This document shows, piece by piece, positions 54,598 to 63,013 of a DNA stretch of 64,000 nt (its first letter is position 1; the number at the start of each line of letters is the position of its first letter). The translations under genes were made by a program, and so were the position numbers. The DNA is from Kribbella antibiotica. GTDB lineage: Bacteria > Actinomycetota > Actinomycetes > Propionibacteriales > Kribbellaceae. Below the pieces are notes generated by a model that was not told the DNA's origin, made no database searches, and worked only from the letters and a program-made list of their open reading frames with translations. Location of the stretch: positions 1 to 64,000 of the forward strand of contig NZ_SMKX01000003.1 in assembly GCF_004349055.1 (NCBI RefSeq), in the 5' to 3' direction.

Positions 54598-55940
54598 CCG
54601 AACCAGCGCCTGAACCGACCGGCCCGGTGCTGGAGAAGACCGGTGCGCGGCTGCACCCCCTGACGCCGTTCGTGAAGGGCTGGGGTTACTTCGCTGTCGC
54701 AGCGGTCGCTCTGGTCAACAACGAGGGCTTGCGGAGCAACCTGGAGATTGCTGGGCTCGGACTGATCGCCGTACTGATCGGTGGCATCCTGCTCGGCGCA
54801 CTGTCCTGGTGGTTCACCAAGTGGCAGCTGACCGATGATGCGATCCGAGTGGACAGTGGCTTCCTGTTCCGGCGGACCCGGATCATTCGCTTCGACCGCA
54901 TCCAGGCCATCGACGTCGCACAGCCTCTCCTCGCACGGATGCTCGGCATGGCTGAGCTGCGGATGGATGTGGCCGGCGGCGGCAAGAGCGACGGCAAGCT
55001 GAGCTACTTCAAGTACGCCGAGGCCGGTGATCTGCGCAGGATCCTGCTGGTCCGGGCCAAGGGAGAGCAGGGCGCTCAGCAGCAGGAGCAAGAGCAGGAG
55101 CGCGAGCCGGAGGCCTTGCTCGTCGTTCCGACCAACCGGTTGCTTGGTGCGACGCTGCTGTCCTCGACTGTCGTGGCCAGTGCGGGCGCACTGATCTGGC
55201 TGATCGTCGCCACCATGGTCTTCGACTTCCACATCGGTCTGTTCGCCGGTCTGCCGCTGCTGCTCGGTGTGGTCTCACCGATCTGGAAGCAGGTTGTCGG
55301 CAACCATGGCTTCACGCTCTCCCAGACCGAACACGGTCTGCGCACCAAGCGTGGCCTGTTCGACGTCCAGCGGCAGACCATCCCGCCAGGCCGTGTGCAA
55401 GGCCTGCTGATCACTGAGCCGATCATCTGGCGCCTGCTGGGCTGGGCCCGCGTGGAGCTGGACATCGCCGGTGTCGCGGGCAAGGAGGACGGCGAGGACA
55501 AGCTGGAGGGCGCGCAGCTGCTGCCAGTCGGTGAGCGCGGCGAGGTGAACGCCGTACTGTCTCGTGTGCTGCCTGGCTTCCATCTGGACGCCATCGAGCT
55601 GCAGCGAGCTCCTGAGCGCGCCAAGTGGCTACGCCCGATCGGCTGGCGCTACCTGGCCTATGGCGCCGACGAGCAGGTCTTTGTGACCACCTCCGGCTGG
55701 ATCAGCCGCAGTACGTCGATCGTCCTGCACCACAAGACCCAGTCCGTCAGATTGGCCCAGGGGCCGATCCAGCGCCGCCTCAACCTGGCCGACGTCCACA
55801 TCGACACCCCGGTCGGCCCGACCAACGCTGTAGCGCGACACCGCTCGGCCGAAGAGGCCGCGTGGCTCACGCAGGCGCAGGCGCACCAAGCCCGCCAGGC
55901 ACGCCAAGCCATCGAGAGCACCCGCCCCGACCAGTCCTAG
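54594..55940 (+). CDS. triple bPH2-domain membrane protein (YdbT-like)
   Basis: This 448-residue protein has two pairs of membrane helices (about residues 32-70 and 180-225) and three bPH2 domains. Domain one has DDAIRVDSGFLFRRTRIIRF, domain two has EHGLRTKRGLFDVQRQTIPP, and domain three has DEQVFVTTSGWISRSTSIVL. This layout is that of YdbT. It overlaps the YdbS-like gene, and its stop overlaps the convergent methyltransferase gene by four bases. The likely setting is envelope stress defence, inferred from the family. Confidence 0.88.
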   Translation: MTEPAPEPTGPVLEKTGARLHPLTPFVKGWGYFAVAAVALVNNEGLRSNLEIAGLGLIAVLIGGILLGALSWWFTKWQLTDDAIRVDSGFLFRRTRIIRFDRIQAIDVAQPLLARMLGMAELRMDVAGGGKSDGKLSYFKYAEAGDLRRILLVRAKGEQGAQQQEQEQEREPEALLVVPTNRLLGATLLSSTVVASAGALIWLIVATMVFDFHIGLFAGLPLLLGVVSPIWKQVVGNHGFTLSQTEHGLRTKRGLFDVQRQTIPPGRVQGLLITEPIIWRLLGWARVELDIAGVAGKEDGEDKLEGAQLLPVGERGEVNAVLSRVLPGFHLDAIELQRAPERAKWLRPIGWRYLAYGADEQVFVTTSGWISRSTSIVLHHKTQSVRLAQGPIQRRLNLADVHIDTPVGPTNAVARHRSAEEAAWLTQAQAHQARQARQAIESTRPDQS

Positions 55941-56773
55941 CTCCTGTGACTGAAGACCCAGCCGAACCCGCCGAGTCCTGACGGATCCAGCAGCTCGGCC
56001 GCCTCACCTGCCGCTGACAGAGCGGCCAGGTAGGCGGCCGAGTCAGTGCTGGCGAGCTCAAGCGGCGGGCGCTTCGCTGAGACGCCTAGTTGCATCAGCA
56101 TGTCGCGCTGGTTGTGCACCTCCCCGCCAAGGGAGTCCAGCGCGACATGCGCTGTGATGTCGCAGCTGCCGTCCAGCACCGGCTCACACTCGCGCCCGGC
56201 GCGAAAGCCAGTCAGAGTCCCATACGGCGGCCTGTCGTCGGCTACATGCCCGTAGTCGATGGCCAGAGCGGTCCCGTGCTGGAGGCGTTTGACCACATCG
56301 GCCCAAGCGTTGTCACGCGCCAGTCCGATCTCGGCGCGGTCACCCGGCTCACCAGACCACCACTGCTGCAGCCATGCCAGGTCGTTGCCCTCGACAACGT
56401 CACCGGGTGTTAGCTCAGCAGTCAGATAGCGCGGTACGCCGTCCTCGTCCCACTCGGCCAGCTCGCACGGGATGTTGTCGAGCCACTCGTTGGCCACGAC
56501 CAGTCCGGTCAGTTGGTCGGGCAGCTCATCATCCAGCTCGATGTCGAGCACCTTCAGGCCCTCAGCCCGCAGTACCCGACCCAGCTCACCAGAGCCCGCT
56601 CCGATGTCGGTCACCTGGTCAGCGCCGACCTGACGCGCCAACCGCGCGATGGCTTGGCCGAACAGCTCGGACGCGTGCACCGACGTACGGAAGTGTGCTG
56701 CGGGTCGCTCACGCCGGTAGAAGCCGCCCGGGCCGTAGAGAGCCTGCTGCCAAGCACTGCGGTAGGTGGTCAG
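55937..56773 (-). CDS. SAM-dependent methyltransferase (NDUFAF7/MidA-like) with probable CTG start
   Basis: This protein of about 278 residues contains the family N-terminus QQALYGPGGFYRRERPAAHF, the SAM-binding motif VTDIGAGSGELGRVL and the phrase GLVVANEWLDNIPCELAEW. NDUFAF7/MidA proteins methylate an arginine of complex I in eukaryotes. No ATG, GTG or TTG lies in frame between upstream sequence inside the previous gene and the conserved ALYGPGGFY. CTG 56773 overlaps the upstream TGA as CTGA, in the same style as other overlaps here, and gives the expected N-terminus, so I propose it as the start. Its nearness to nuoD is suggestive. Confidence 0.82.
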   Translation of the reverse strand: MTTYRSAWQQALYGPGGFYRRERPAAHFRTSVHASELFGQAIARLARQVGADQVTDIGAGSGELGRVLRAEGLKVLDIELDDELPDQLTGLVVANEWLDNIPCELAEWDEDGVPRYLTAELTPGDVVEGNDLAWLQQWWSGEPGDRAEIGLARDNAWADVVKRLQHGTALAIDYGHVADDRPPYGTLTGFRAGRECEPVLDGSCDITAHVALDSLGGEVHNQRDMLMQLGVSAKRPPLELASTDSAAYLAALSAAGEAAELLDPSGLGGFGWVFSHRS

Positions 56774-57315
56774 CTGCCTACTCCGACCGAGTCGAACTGA
56801 CTCCACACGCCGTGCTCGTCCTCGCGCCACAGCTCCAGGCCGACGAACTCGATCGGGGGCGGGTACTCGACGGCCAGCGCGGCCTGGGCGTCGGCGAGGA
56901 CCGCCGGGCCGCCCTGGGCGGACGACGAGATGGTCAGGTGCGGGTGGGGCTCCGGATAGTCGCCGTTGTACGGCGGACACTCGGGGAAAGCGTCGATCAC
57001 CAGTTGGGTGACGGCCTGCAGGCCCTCGAAGGGCTCCGGGCGTAGCCAGGCCGTTCCGTTGGGGAACTGGCCGGCTTCGAGGAAGCTGATGTCAAAGGCC
57101 GGCACCTCGTCGAGGGCGACCCGCAGTCGCTCGATATCGGCTTCCGTCGGCTCGGCGACCCACGGCACCAGCACGGTGATGTGCGGCGGGATCAGCTCGT
57201 TCAGTGGGACGTCCGGCCGCATGCTGGTCCGGGACACCGAGCGCCACCGGTCGGTGTAGTCCACCAACTCAGGCGCTGTGATCAGGATCGCGGTCAAGCC
57301 AGGCTTCTCACTCAC
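56770..57315 (-). CDS. 2H phosphoesterase (2'-5' RNA ligase family)
   Basis: This protein of about 181 residues has the two HxT/S motifs that define 2H phosphoesterases: HITVLVPW (near residue 47) and HPHLTISSS (near 121). The symmetric two-lobe fold uses both histidines to open cyclic phosphates or join 2'-5' RNA ends. It starts at GTG 57315 (or GTG 57318). Its TGA overlaps the methyltransferase start. The substrate in bacteria is generally unknown. Confidence 0.88.
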   Translation of the reverse strand: MSEKPGLTAILITAPELVDYTDRWRSVSRTSMRPDVPLNELIPPHITVLVPWVAEPTEADIERLRVALDEVPAFDISFLEAGQFPNGTAWLRPEPFEGLQAVTQLVIDAFPECPPYNGDYPEPHPHLTISSSAQGGPAVLADAQAALAVEYPPPIEFVGLELWREDEHGVWSQFDSVGVGS

Positions 57316-57398
57316 CACACCATCCTCGCATCGCCTAGGCTGACAGCCAGCTCGTCTGGTACCCACCCGTGGGACTGGAACGACGAAGAGAGTGAGCT

Positions 57399-58244
57399 AT
57401 GGAACGGATCGGCTTGATCGGAGCCGGCCGGGCCGGAACCGCCGTGGGAGCAGCCTTGGCGGCAGCCGGGTATCCCCTGGTCGCGGTGTCCGCGCGGTCG
57501 AGCGCGTCACGTGATCGCGCCGCCCGCCTCCTCCCGCATGTGCCGGTGCTGACGCCTGACGAGGTCACTGGCCGCGCAGACGTCGTACTGGTTGCTGTGC
57601 CGGACGATGCGATCGCTGCCGTTGCTCACGGCCTCCCACTGACCACAGACCAGTACGTCGTGCATCTGTCGGGTGCACATGGGCTCTCGCCGTTGCAGGG
57701 GCTGGCGGCAACCCCAGTGGCGTTGCATCCGCCGATGACGTTCACGGGTGTGGATGCGGTTGAGCTGCAGGACGTGGTGTTCACTGCGACCGCGCCGGAC
57801 GCCGCACGGGACGTTGTCGAGCGACTGGTGAAGGCGCTCGGGGCACAGGTGCAGTGGGTGGCGGAGGAGGAGCGTGCGCGCTACCACGCCGGTCTGGTGC
57901 ACGCTGCGAATCACTTGACCACCTTGCTGGCGCAGGCGTTCGCCGTACTGGAGGAGGCCGGTGTTGCGAACCCTTCGGCAACACTCCGGCCACTGCTGAC
58001 GGCAACTCTCGACAACACGCTGCGATCCGGTCATCATGCGCTCACTGGGCCGATTGTCCGGGGCGATGTCGACACGGTGGCAGCACATCTGGCGGGACTG
58101 CACGGCCGCACGGCGAGCACGTACGCAGAGCTTGCGCGGGCGACGGTGGACCTGGTGGTGGCGGACGGACGGCTGGACGCGGGCACGGCAGCCCGGTTCG
58201 GTGAGGTGCTGGAGCGGTATCGGACAGGGGAGGCACCGCGATGA
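57399..58244 (+). CDS. Rossmann-like/DUF2520 protein upstream of panC
   Basis: This 281-residue protein has an N-terminal Rossmann domain ([20 protein letters not shown]) and a C-terminal DUF2520 helical domain ([20 protein letters not shown] near residue 167). This is the ketopantoate/6-phosphogluconate dehydrogenase-like arrangement. It overlaps panC as ATGA, an order seen widely. A plausible job is supplying pantoate in place of the usual PanE, but this is inferred from position and fold only. Confidence 0.9.
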   Translation: MERIGLIGAGRAGTAVGAALAAAGYPLVAVSARSSASRDRAARLLPHVPVLTPDEVTGRADVVLVAVPDDAIAAVAHGLPLTTDQYVVHLSGAHGLSPLQGLAATPVALHPPMTFTGVDAVELQDVVFTATAPDAARDVVERLVKALGAQVQWVAEEERARYHAGLVHAANHLTTLLAQAFAVLEEAGVANPSATLRPLLTATLDNTLRSGHHALTGPIVRGDVDTVAAHLAGLHGRTASTYAELARATVDLVVADGRLDAGTAARFGEVLERYRTGEAPR

Positions 58245-59068
58245 GACTCACGCAGACAAAGGCGGAACTGCGGGCGGCGACGGCGATTCGGCCCCGGGCG
58301 GTGGTGATGACGATGGGCGCGCTGCACGAGGGGCATGCAGCGTTGCTGGCCGAAGCGCGTGACCGGGTCGGTCCCGACGGCAGTGTGGTGCTGACGATCT
58401 TCGTGAACCCGTTGCAGTTCGGGCCGACCGAGGACTTCGACCGGTACCCGCGCACGCTCGCCAGTGACCTGGCGATTGCGAAGGCCGAGGGCGTGGACCT
58501 GGTCTTCAACCCGTCGCGTGACGAGCTCTACCCGAACGAGCCCTCAGTCACTGTGCATCCGGGCCCGTTGGCCGACGAGTTGGAGGGACAGGTGCGCCCC
58601 GGCCACTTCGGCGGTGTGCTGACGGTGGTGTCGAAGCTGCTGCATCTGACGTCACCGGATCTGGCGCTGTTCGGTGAGAAGGACTACCAGCAGCTCACCC
58701 TGATCCGCGAGATGGTCTGTGACCTGGACTGGAACGTCGGCATCGTGCCGGTACCGACAGTCCGCGAGCCGGACGGGCTGGCGATGTCCTCACGCAACCG
58801 GTACCTCGACGAGACCGAGCGTGACGAGGCGCTGGTGCTCTACCGCGCTCTCACGGCCGGTGCGAAGGCCGGTATGAACGGACCGGACGCCGTACTGGCT
58901 GCTGCGCACTCCGAGCTGGAGGCCGTGCCGTCGGTGAAGATCGACTACCTGGCGCTGCGTGCGCCTGACCTCGGCCCAGTGATCGGCCCAGGCGAGGCGC
59001 GCATGCTGATCGCTGCCCGAGTGGGTCAGACTCGTCTCATTGACAACATTTCCATCACGCTCCGATGA
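58241..59068 (+). CDS. panC: pantothenate synthetase
   Basis: PanC joins pantoate and beta-alanine with ATP. The 275-residue protein shows the nucleotidyltransferase motifs [12 protein letters not shown] (near residue 26), [18 protein letters not shown] (near 59), [16 protein letters not shown] (near 146) and [15 protein letters not shown] (near 183). It is translationally coupled to the DUF2520 gene and followed 22 bases later by nadB. Together with coaX it feeds CoA synthesis. Confidence 0.97.
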   Translation: MRLTQTKAELRAATAIRPRAVVMTMGALHEGHAALLAEARDRVGPDGSVVLTIFVNPLQFGPTEDFDRYPRTLASDLAIAKAEGVDLVFNPSRDELYPNEPSVTVHPGPLADELEGQVRPGHFGGVLTVVSKLLHLTSPDLALFGEKDYQQLTLIREMVCDLDWNVGIVPVPTVREPDGLAMSSRNRYLDETERDEALVLYRALTAGAKAGMNGPDAVLAAAHSELEAVPSVKIDYLALRAPDLGPVIGPGEARMLIAARVGQTRLIDNISITLR

Positions 59069-59090
59069 ATTCGGTTGATACGGTCACTGA

Positions 59091-60755
59091 ATGACCGCAC
59101 CTGCAGTCCCGCAACGACTAGCTGCACCTGAGCCGGGTTGGACCGACACAGTCGACGTGGTGGTGATCGGCTCCGGTATCGCCGGGCTGACCGCTGCACT
59201 CAAGGCCCGTGAGCTGGGGACGGTGCTGGTGGTGACCAAAGACGTTGTCGCCTCCGGCTCGACCCAGTGGGCACAGGGCGGCATTGCGGCCGCCCTCAGC
59301 CCTGAGGACTCTCCGGAAGAGCATCTGCAGGACACTCTGGTCGCAGGTGCCGGCTTGTGCGACCCAGACGCCGTACGGGCGTTGGTGACGGAAGGTCCTG
59401 ATGCTGTCCGGGATCTGATCGAGCTGGGAGCGCGGTTCGACACCCAGGCCAACGGTGAGATCTCATTGACGCGTGAGGGCGGGCACCACCGCAACCGCAT
59501 CGCTCACTCCGGTGGAGACGCGACGGGTGCGGAGATCGAGCGTGCGCTGGTCGCTGCGGTGAAGCGGTTGCCGGACATCCGTCTGATCGAGCACGCGCTC
59601 GTCATCGACCTGTTGCGGGCCGACGACGGCGCCATCGCCGGTGTGACTCTGCACGTGATGGGTGAGGGCCAGCTCGACGGTATCGGCGCTGTCCGCAGCC
59701 GCGTGGTGATCCTCGCGTCCGGCGGGCTCGGCCAACTGTACGCCGCCACTACGAACCCGAGTGTGTCGACGGGTGACGGTATGGCGCTCGCTCTGCGGGC
59801 CGGCGCGAAGGTGCGCGACCTGGAGTTCGTGCAGTTCCACCCGACCGTGCTGTGGCTGGGCAAGAGCGCGAAAGGCCAGCAGCCACTGGTCTCTGAGGCT
59901 GTCCGCGGTGAGGGCGCGTTCCTCGTCGACCATGAGGGCAAACGCTTCATGGAGGGGCAGCACGAGCTGGCCGACCTGGCGCCGCGCGACATCGTGGCGA
60001 AGGCGATCATGCGGCAGATGCTTGCCGGTGGCAAGGATCACGTGTATCTCGACGCCCGCCACTTCGGTGACGAGAAGTGGCGAGTGCGGTTCCCGACCAT
60101 CCTGGCGTCCTGCCGCTCGCACGGTATCGATCCGGTTCGTGAGCTGATCCCGGTCGCCCCTGCGTGCCACTACTCGTCCGGTGGCGTCTGGACCGACCTG
60201 AACGGGCAGACTTCGGTGCCAGGTCTGTATGCGTGCGGTGAAGTCGCCTGCACCGGCGTCCACGGTGCCAACCGGCTCGCATCGAACTCCCTGCTCGAAG
60301 GACTCGTGTTCGCCGGCCGCATCGCCACTCATCTGGGCAAGGGCCTTCCTGAGCTGCGAGAGCCGGCTGAGGACACCCGCATCCCCGGTCTGGTCGACGC
60401 AGACGTCGTACCGGAGTTGCAGCGGGTGATGACCGTGGGTGCTGGAGTCATCCGGAGCGCATCCGGGCTGGCTGAGGCAGGTGGCGCACTGGGCAAGCTG
60501 ATTGAGCAGCCGGCCGGTGAGCCGGGTACTCCGGGCTGGGAAGCGACGAACCTGGTGACGGTCGCTTCTGCACTGATTGCCGCCGCAACTGTGCGCGAGG
60601 AGAGCCGCGGCTCACACTGGCGCGAAGACCACCCGGATCGCGACGACCAGCACTGGTCGGGCAGTCTGGACCTGACACTGTTCGCTGATGGCGAGCGTGC
60701 CCGCCCCGGGACGGACTTCGTCCCACAGAGCAAGGAGAATCGGCAAGATGGATGA
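59091..60755 (+). CDS. nadB: L-aspartate oxidase
   Basis: NadB oxidises L-aspartate to iminoaspartate for NAD synthesis. The 554-residue flavoprotein of the succinate-dehydrogenase family has the FAD motif VVVIGSGIAGLTAALKAREL, SGSTQWAQGGIAAALS, DLEFVQFHPTVLW and GEVACTGVHGANRLASNSLL. A C-terminal helical domain follows. It starts at ATG 59091 and overlaps nadC by eight bases. nadA is not adjacent on this side and must lie elsewhere, if the pathway is complete. Confidence 0.97.
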   Translation: MTAPAVPQRLAAPEPGWTDTVDVVVIGSGIAGLTAALKARELGTVLVVTKDVVASGSTQWAQGGIAAALSPEDSPEEHLQDTLVAGAGLCDPDAVRALVTEGPDAVRDLIELGARFDTQANGEISLTREGGHHRNRIAHSGGDATGAEIERALVAAVKRLPDIRLIEHALVIDLLRADDGAIAGVTLHVMGEGQLDGIGAVRSRVVILASGGLGQLYAATTNPSVSTGDGMALALRAGAKVRDLEFVQFHPTVLWLGKSAKGQQPLVSEAVRGEGAFLVDHEGKRFMEGQHELADLAPRDIVAKAIMRQMLAGGKDHVYLDARHFGDEKWRVRFPTILASCRSHGIDPVRELIPVAPACHYSSGGVWTDLNGQTSVPGLYACGEVACTGVHGANRLASNSLLEGLVFAGRIATHLGKGLPELREPAEDTRIPGLVDADVVPELQRVMTVGAGVIRSASGLAEAGGALGKLIEQPAGEPGTPGWEATNLVTVASALIAAATVREESRGSHWREDHPDRDDQHWSGSLDLTLFADGERARPGTDFVPQSKENRQDG

Positions 60756-61602
60756 CACCGTCGACCGGCAGTGGGTCGGTGACCTCGTGCGAGCCACGCT
60801 CGAGGAGGACCTCGCCGGTGGTGTGGACGTCACGACGACCGCCACGGTCGACCCGGATCAGGTCTCGGTTGCCGAGCTGGTCGCCCGGGCCGATGGCGTG
60901 GTCGCCGGGCTGGAGATCGCCGAACTGGTGATTCGGCAGGTCGCTGCGCCCGGAGAGGTCGAGCTGGAGTACTCCGTCGCTGATGGTGCGTCGGTACGGC
61001 GAGGCGACGTGCTGATGACGATTCGCGGCAAGACGCAGCAGCTGCTGACTGCGGAGCGGACATCGCTCAACCTGCTCTGCCACCTGTCCGGTGTGGCCAC
61101 GCTGACCCGTCGCTGGGTGGATGCTGTCGAGGGCACCGGCGTAGTCATCCGCGACACCCGCAAGACGATGCCGCTGCTGCGGTCGCTGGAGAAGTACGCA
61201 GTGCGCTGCGGTGGGGGTAAGAACCACCGCATGGGCCTGTCTGATGCCGCACTGATCAAGGACAACCACGTGGTCGCCGCTGGTGGCGTGGCTGAGGCTT
61301 TCAGGCTTGTGCGCAAGGCATTCCCGGACATCTCCGTCGAGGTCGAGGTGGACTCGGTCGAGGATGCCCTGATCGCTGTTGACTCCGGTGCCGAGCTGAT
61401 CCTGCTCGACAACATGGACATCCCGCAGCTGCGAGAGGCGGTCGAGAAGGTGGCCGGTCGGGCGCGGCTGGAAGCATCTGGTGGTCTGACGCTGGACCGG
61501 GCTCGGGAGGTCGCCGAGACCGGAGTGAACTTCCTGGCGGTCGGTGCGCTCACGCACTCCGCGCCGGTGCTGGACATCGCCTTGGACCTCAAGGCGGTCT
61601 GA
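60748..61602 (+). CDS. nadC: quinolinate phosphoribosyltransferase
   Basis: NadC converts quinolinate and PRPP to nicotinate mononucleotide with loss of CO2. The 284-residue protein has the active-site stretch RDTRKTMPLLRSLEKYAVRC, followed by GGGKNHRMGLSDAALIKDNH (near residue 158), and the C-terminal LEASGGLTLDRAREVAETGV. ATG 60748 follows an AAGGAG ribosome site inside nadB. The TGA stop shares a base with the coaX ATG. Confidence 0.97.
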   Translation: MDDTVDRQWVGDLVRATLEEDLAGGVDVTTTATVDPDQVSVAELVARADGVVAGLEIAELVIRQVAAPGEVELEYSVADGASVRRGDVLMTIRGKTQQLLTAERTSLNLLCHLSGVATLTRRWVDAVEGTGVVIRDTRKTMPLLRSLEKYAVRCGGGKNHRMGLSDAALIKDNHVVAAGGVAEAFRLVRKAFPDISVEVEVDSVEDALIAVDSGAELILLDNMDIPQLREAVEKVAGRARLEASGGLTLDRAREVAETGVNFLAVGALTHSAPVLDIALDLKAV

Positions 61603-62366
61603 TGCTGCTGGCCGTGGCTGTCGAGAACACCAGGACCCTTGTGGGCCTGGTGTTCGAGGGCACGGTCAAACGCCACTGGTGGGTCGGGACGGACCCACGC
61701 CGTACGGCGGACGAGTGGGCAGTGCTGATCCAGGGACTGCTCGCTGGCGAGGCCCCGGTGTCCGGGATCGCGGTCTGTTCCGCCGTGCCGCAGGTGCTGC
61801 ACGAGTTCCGCGACCTGGTCACGCGCTACTACCAGAGCGTGCCCAGTGTGGTGGTCGAGCCGGGTGTGAAGACCGGGCTGCCGGTTCTGGTCGACAACCC
61901 GCGTGAGGTCGGCACAGATCGCATCGCCAACGCACTCGCCGCCGTCCAGCTGTACGGCGCTCCCTGTCTGGTAGTCGACGTCGGTACGGCGATCACGATC
62001 GACGTGGTCAACCCAGCCGGCGCGTTCGCCGGGGGAGTGATTGCCCCCGGCATCGAAACCGCCACTGACGCGCTGGGGGATGTGGCGGCTCAGTTGCGTC
62101 GGGTCGAGCTGGTCCGGCCGCGGGCGCTGGTCGCCAAGAACACCGTCGAGGCATTGCAGTCCGGCGCTGTGCACGGATTCGCGGCTATGGTCGACGGACT
62201 GGTCGCCCGGATCCGCGCAGACCAGTCCTTCGGTCCGGACACTCCCGTCGTACTGACTGGTGCTTTGGCGTCGCTACTGCTGCGCGACCTCTCGACACCC
62301 GTCCAGCACGAGCCCCTGCTGACGTTGCGCGGCCTGCACTTGGCTTTCGCGCGCAACCACGGCTAG
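61602..62366 (+). CDS. coaX: type III pantothenate kinase
   Basis: CoaX phosphorylates pantothenate, the first step of CoA synthesis. The 254-residue protein has the acetate/sugar kinase-like fold, with an N-terminal VAVENTRTLVGLV phosphate loop, VVDVGTAITIDVVNPAGAFA (near residue 125) and GGVIAPGIETATDALG. The first Asp of the usual DxGNT motif is replaced here by Glu in the sequence VEN, which occurs in some actinobacterial homologues. It closes the pan/nad run with a TGATG overlap. Confidence 0.94.
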   Translation: MLLAVAVENTRTLVGLVFEGTVKRHWWVGTDPRRTADEWAVLIQGLLAGEAPVSGIAVCSAVPQVLHEFRDLVTRYYQSVPSVVVEPGVKTGLPVLVDNPREVGTDRIANALAAVQLYGAPCLVVDVGTAITIDVVNPAGAFAGGVIAPGIETATDALGDVAAQLRRVELVRPRALVAKNTVEALQSGAVHGFAAMVDGLVARIRADQSFGPDTPVVLTGALASLLLRDLSTPVQHEPLLTLRGLHLAFARNHG

Positions 62367-62920
62367 CTCTCGATCGGACGGCCGACCGTCAGCGCGGTCC
62401 GCAGTGTCTCCGGGAGTGCGTTGAAGACGGCGTCCGGCTGTGTGCCGGTGCCATCGAGTGTCTTCGAGAAGAAGCAGCGCGCCGCAGCGGCCAGGACAAC
62501 ATCCAGCACGTCGTCGTCGCTCAGCCCGAGTGTCTTGAGCTCGTCCACGTCCGCCTGGGTGACAGTGTCCGCGGCCAGCGCGACCTTGCGCGCGAACGCC
62601 ATGACTGCACGGTCGACTGGGTCTTGAGCGTTCTCGTCGACGAAAGCGGTCACCTCGTCGGCGCTGTAGAAGTTGTTGGCCAGCACCTGGCCGTGGGCGA
62701 GGCTGCAGTAGCTCGACTTGAGCGCAGCGGCCGCAGCGAACGTGGCGATCTCGTAGCGGCGCAGATCCATCGATGCCTTGACCGCAGCGTTGAGCTGGAG
62801 CCAGGCCTCGAAGACGGCCGGTCGCGCCGCGAAGACGCTGACGAAGTTGGGCACATGCCCGGCCGGAGCGCGGTACGCGTCGAAGAAGTCCTGGTTTTCG
62901 GGTCCTGCGACAAAGGCCAC
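62363..62920 (-). CDS. AhpD/carboxymuconolactone-decarboxylase-like protein
   Basis: This 185-residue all-helical protein belongs to the peroxidase-related AhpD-like group, with a core of FAAAAALKSSYCSLAHGQVL near residue 65. In true AhpD the motif is CxxC with a downstream His; here the first Cys is Ser and only Cys and His remain. A thiol-disulfide relay of the AhpD kind is therefore unlikely without a partner. It starts with GTG 62920 after a strong AAGGGGGA ribosome site. It converges with coaX, overlapping by four bases. Confidence 0.85.
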   Translation of the reverse strand: MAFVAGPENQDFFDAYRAPAGHVPNFVSVFAARPAVFEAWLQLNAAVKASMDLRRYEIATFAAAAALKSSYCSLAHGQVLANNFYSADEVTAFVDENAQDPVDRAVMAFARKVALAADTVTQADVDELKTLGLSDDDVLDVVLAAAARCFFSKTLDGTGTQPDAVFNALPETLRTALTVGRPIES

Positions 62921-63013
62921 GGTATTCCCCCTTGGTCATCCCCCTGGTGTGGCAGCTTCCACGGTATATCGTGCAGCCGTCGGTTGTGAGGCAGCTGAAG
63001 TGAGGTGGTCCTA

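Noticed and set aside
54594..55940. A frameshift in the long bPH2 protein because of its internal Gln/Glu repeat near 55075-55105
   Set aside because: The QQQEQEQE-like stretch is a repeat but the frame continues cleanly into the next bPH2 domain, so the gene is intact.
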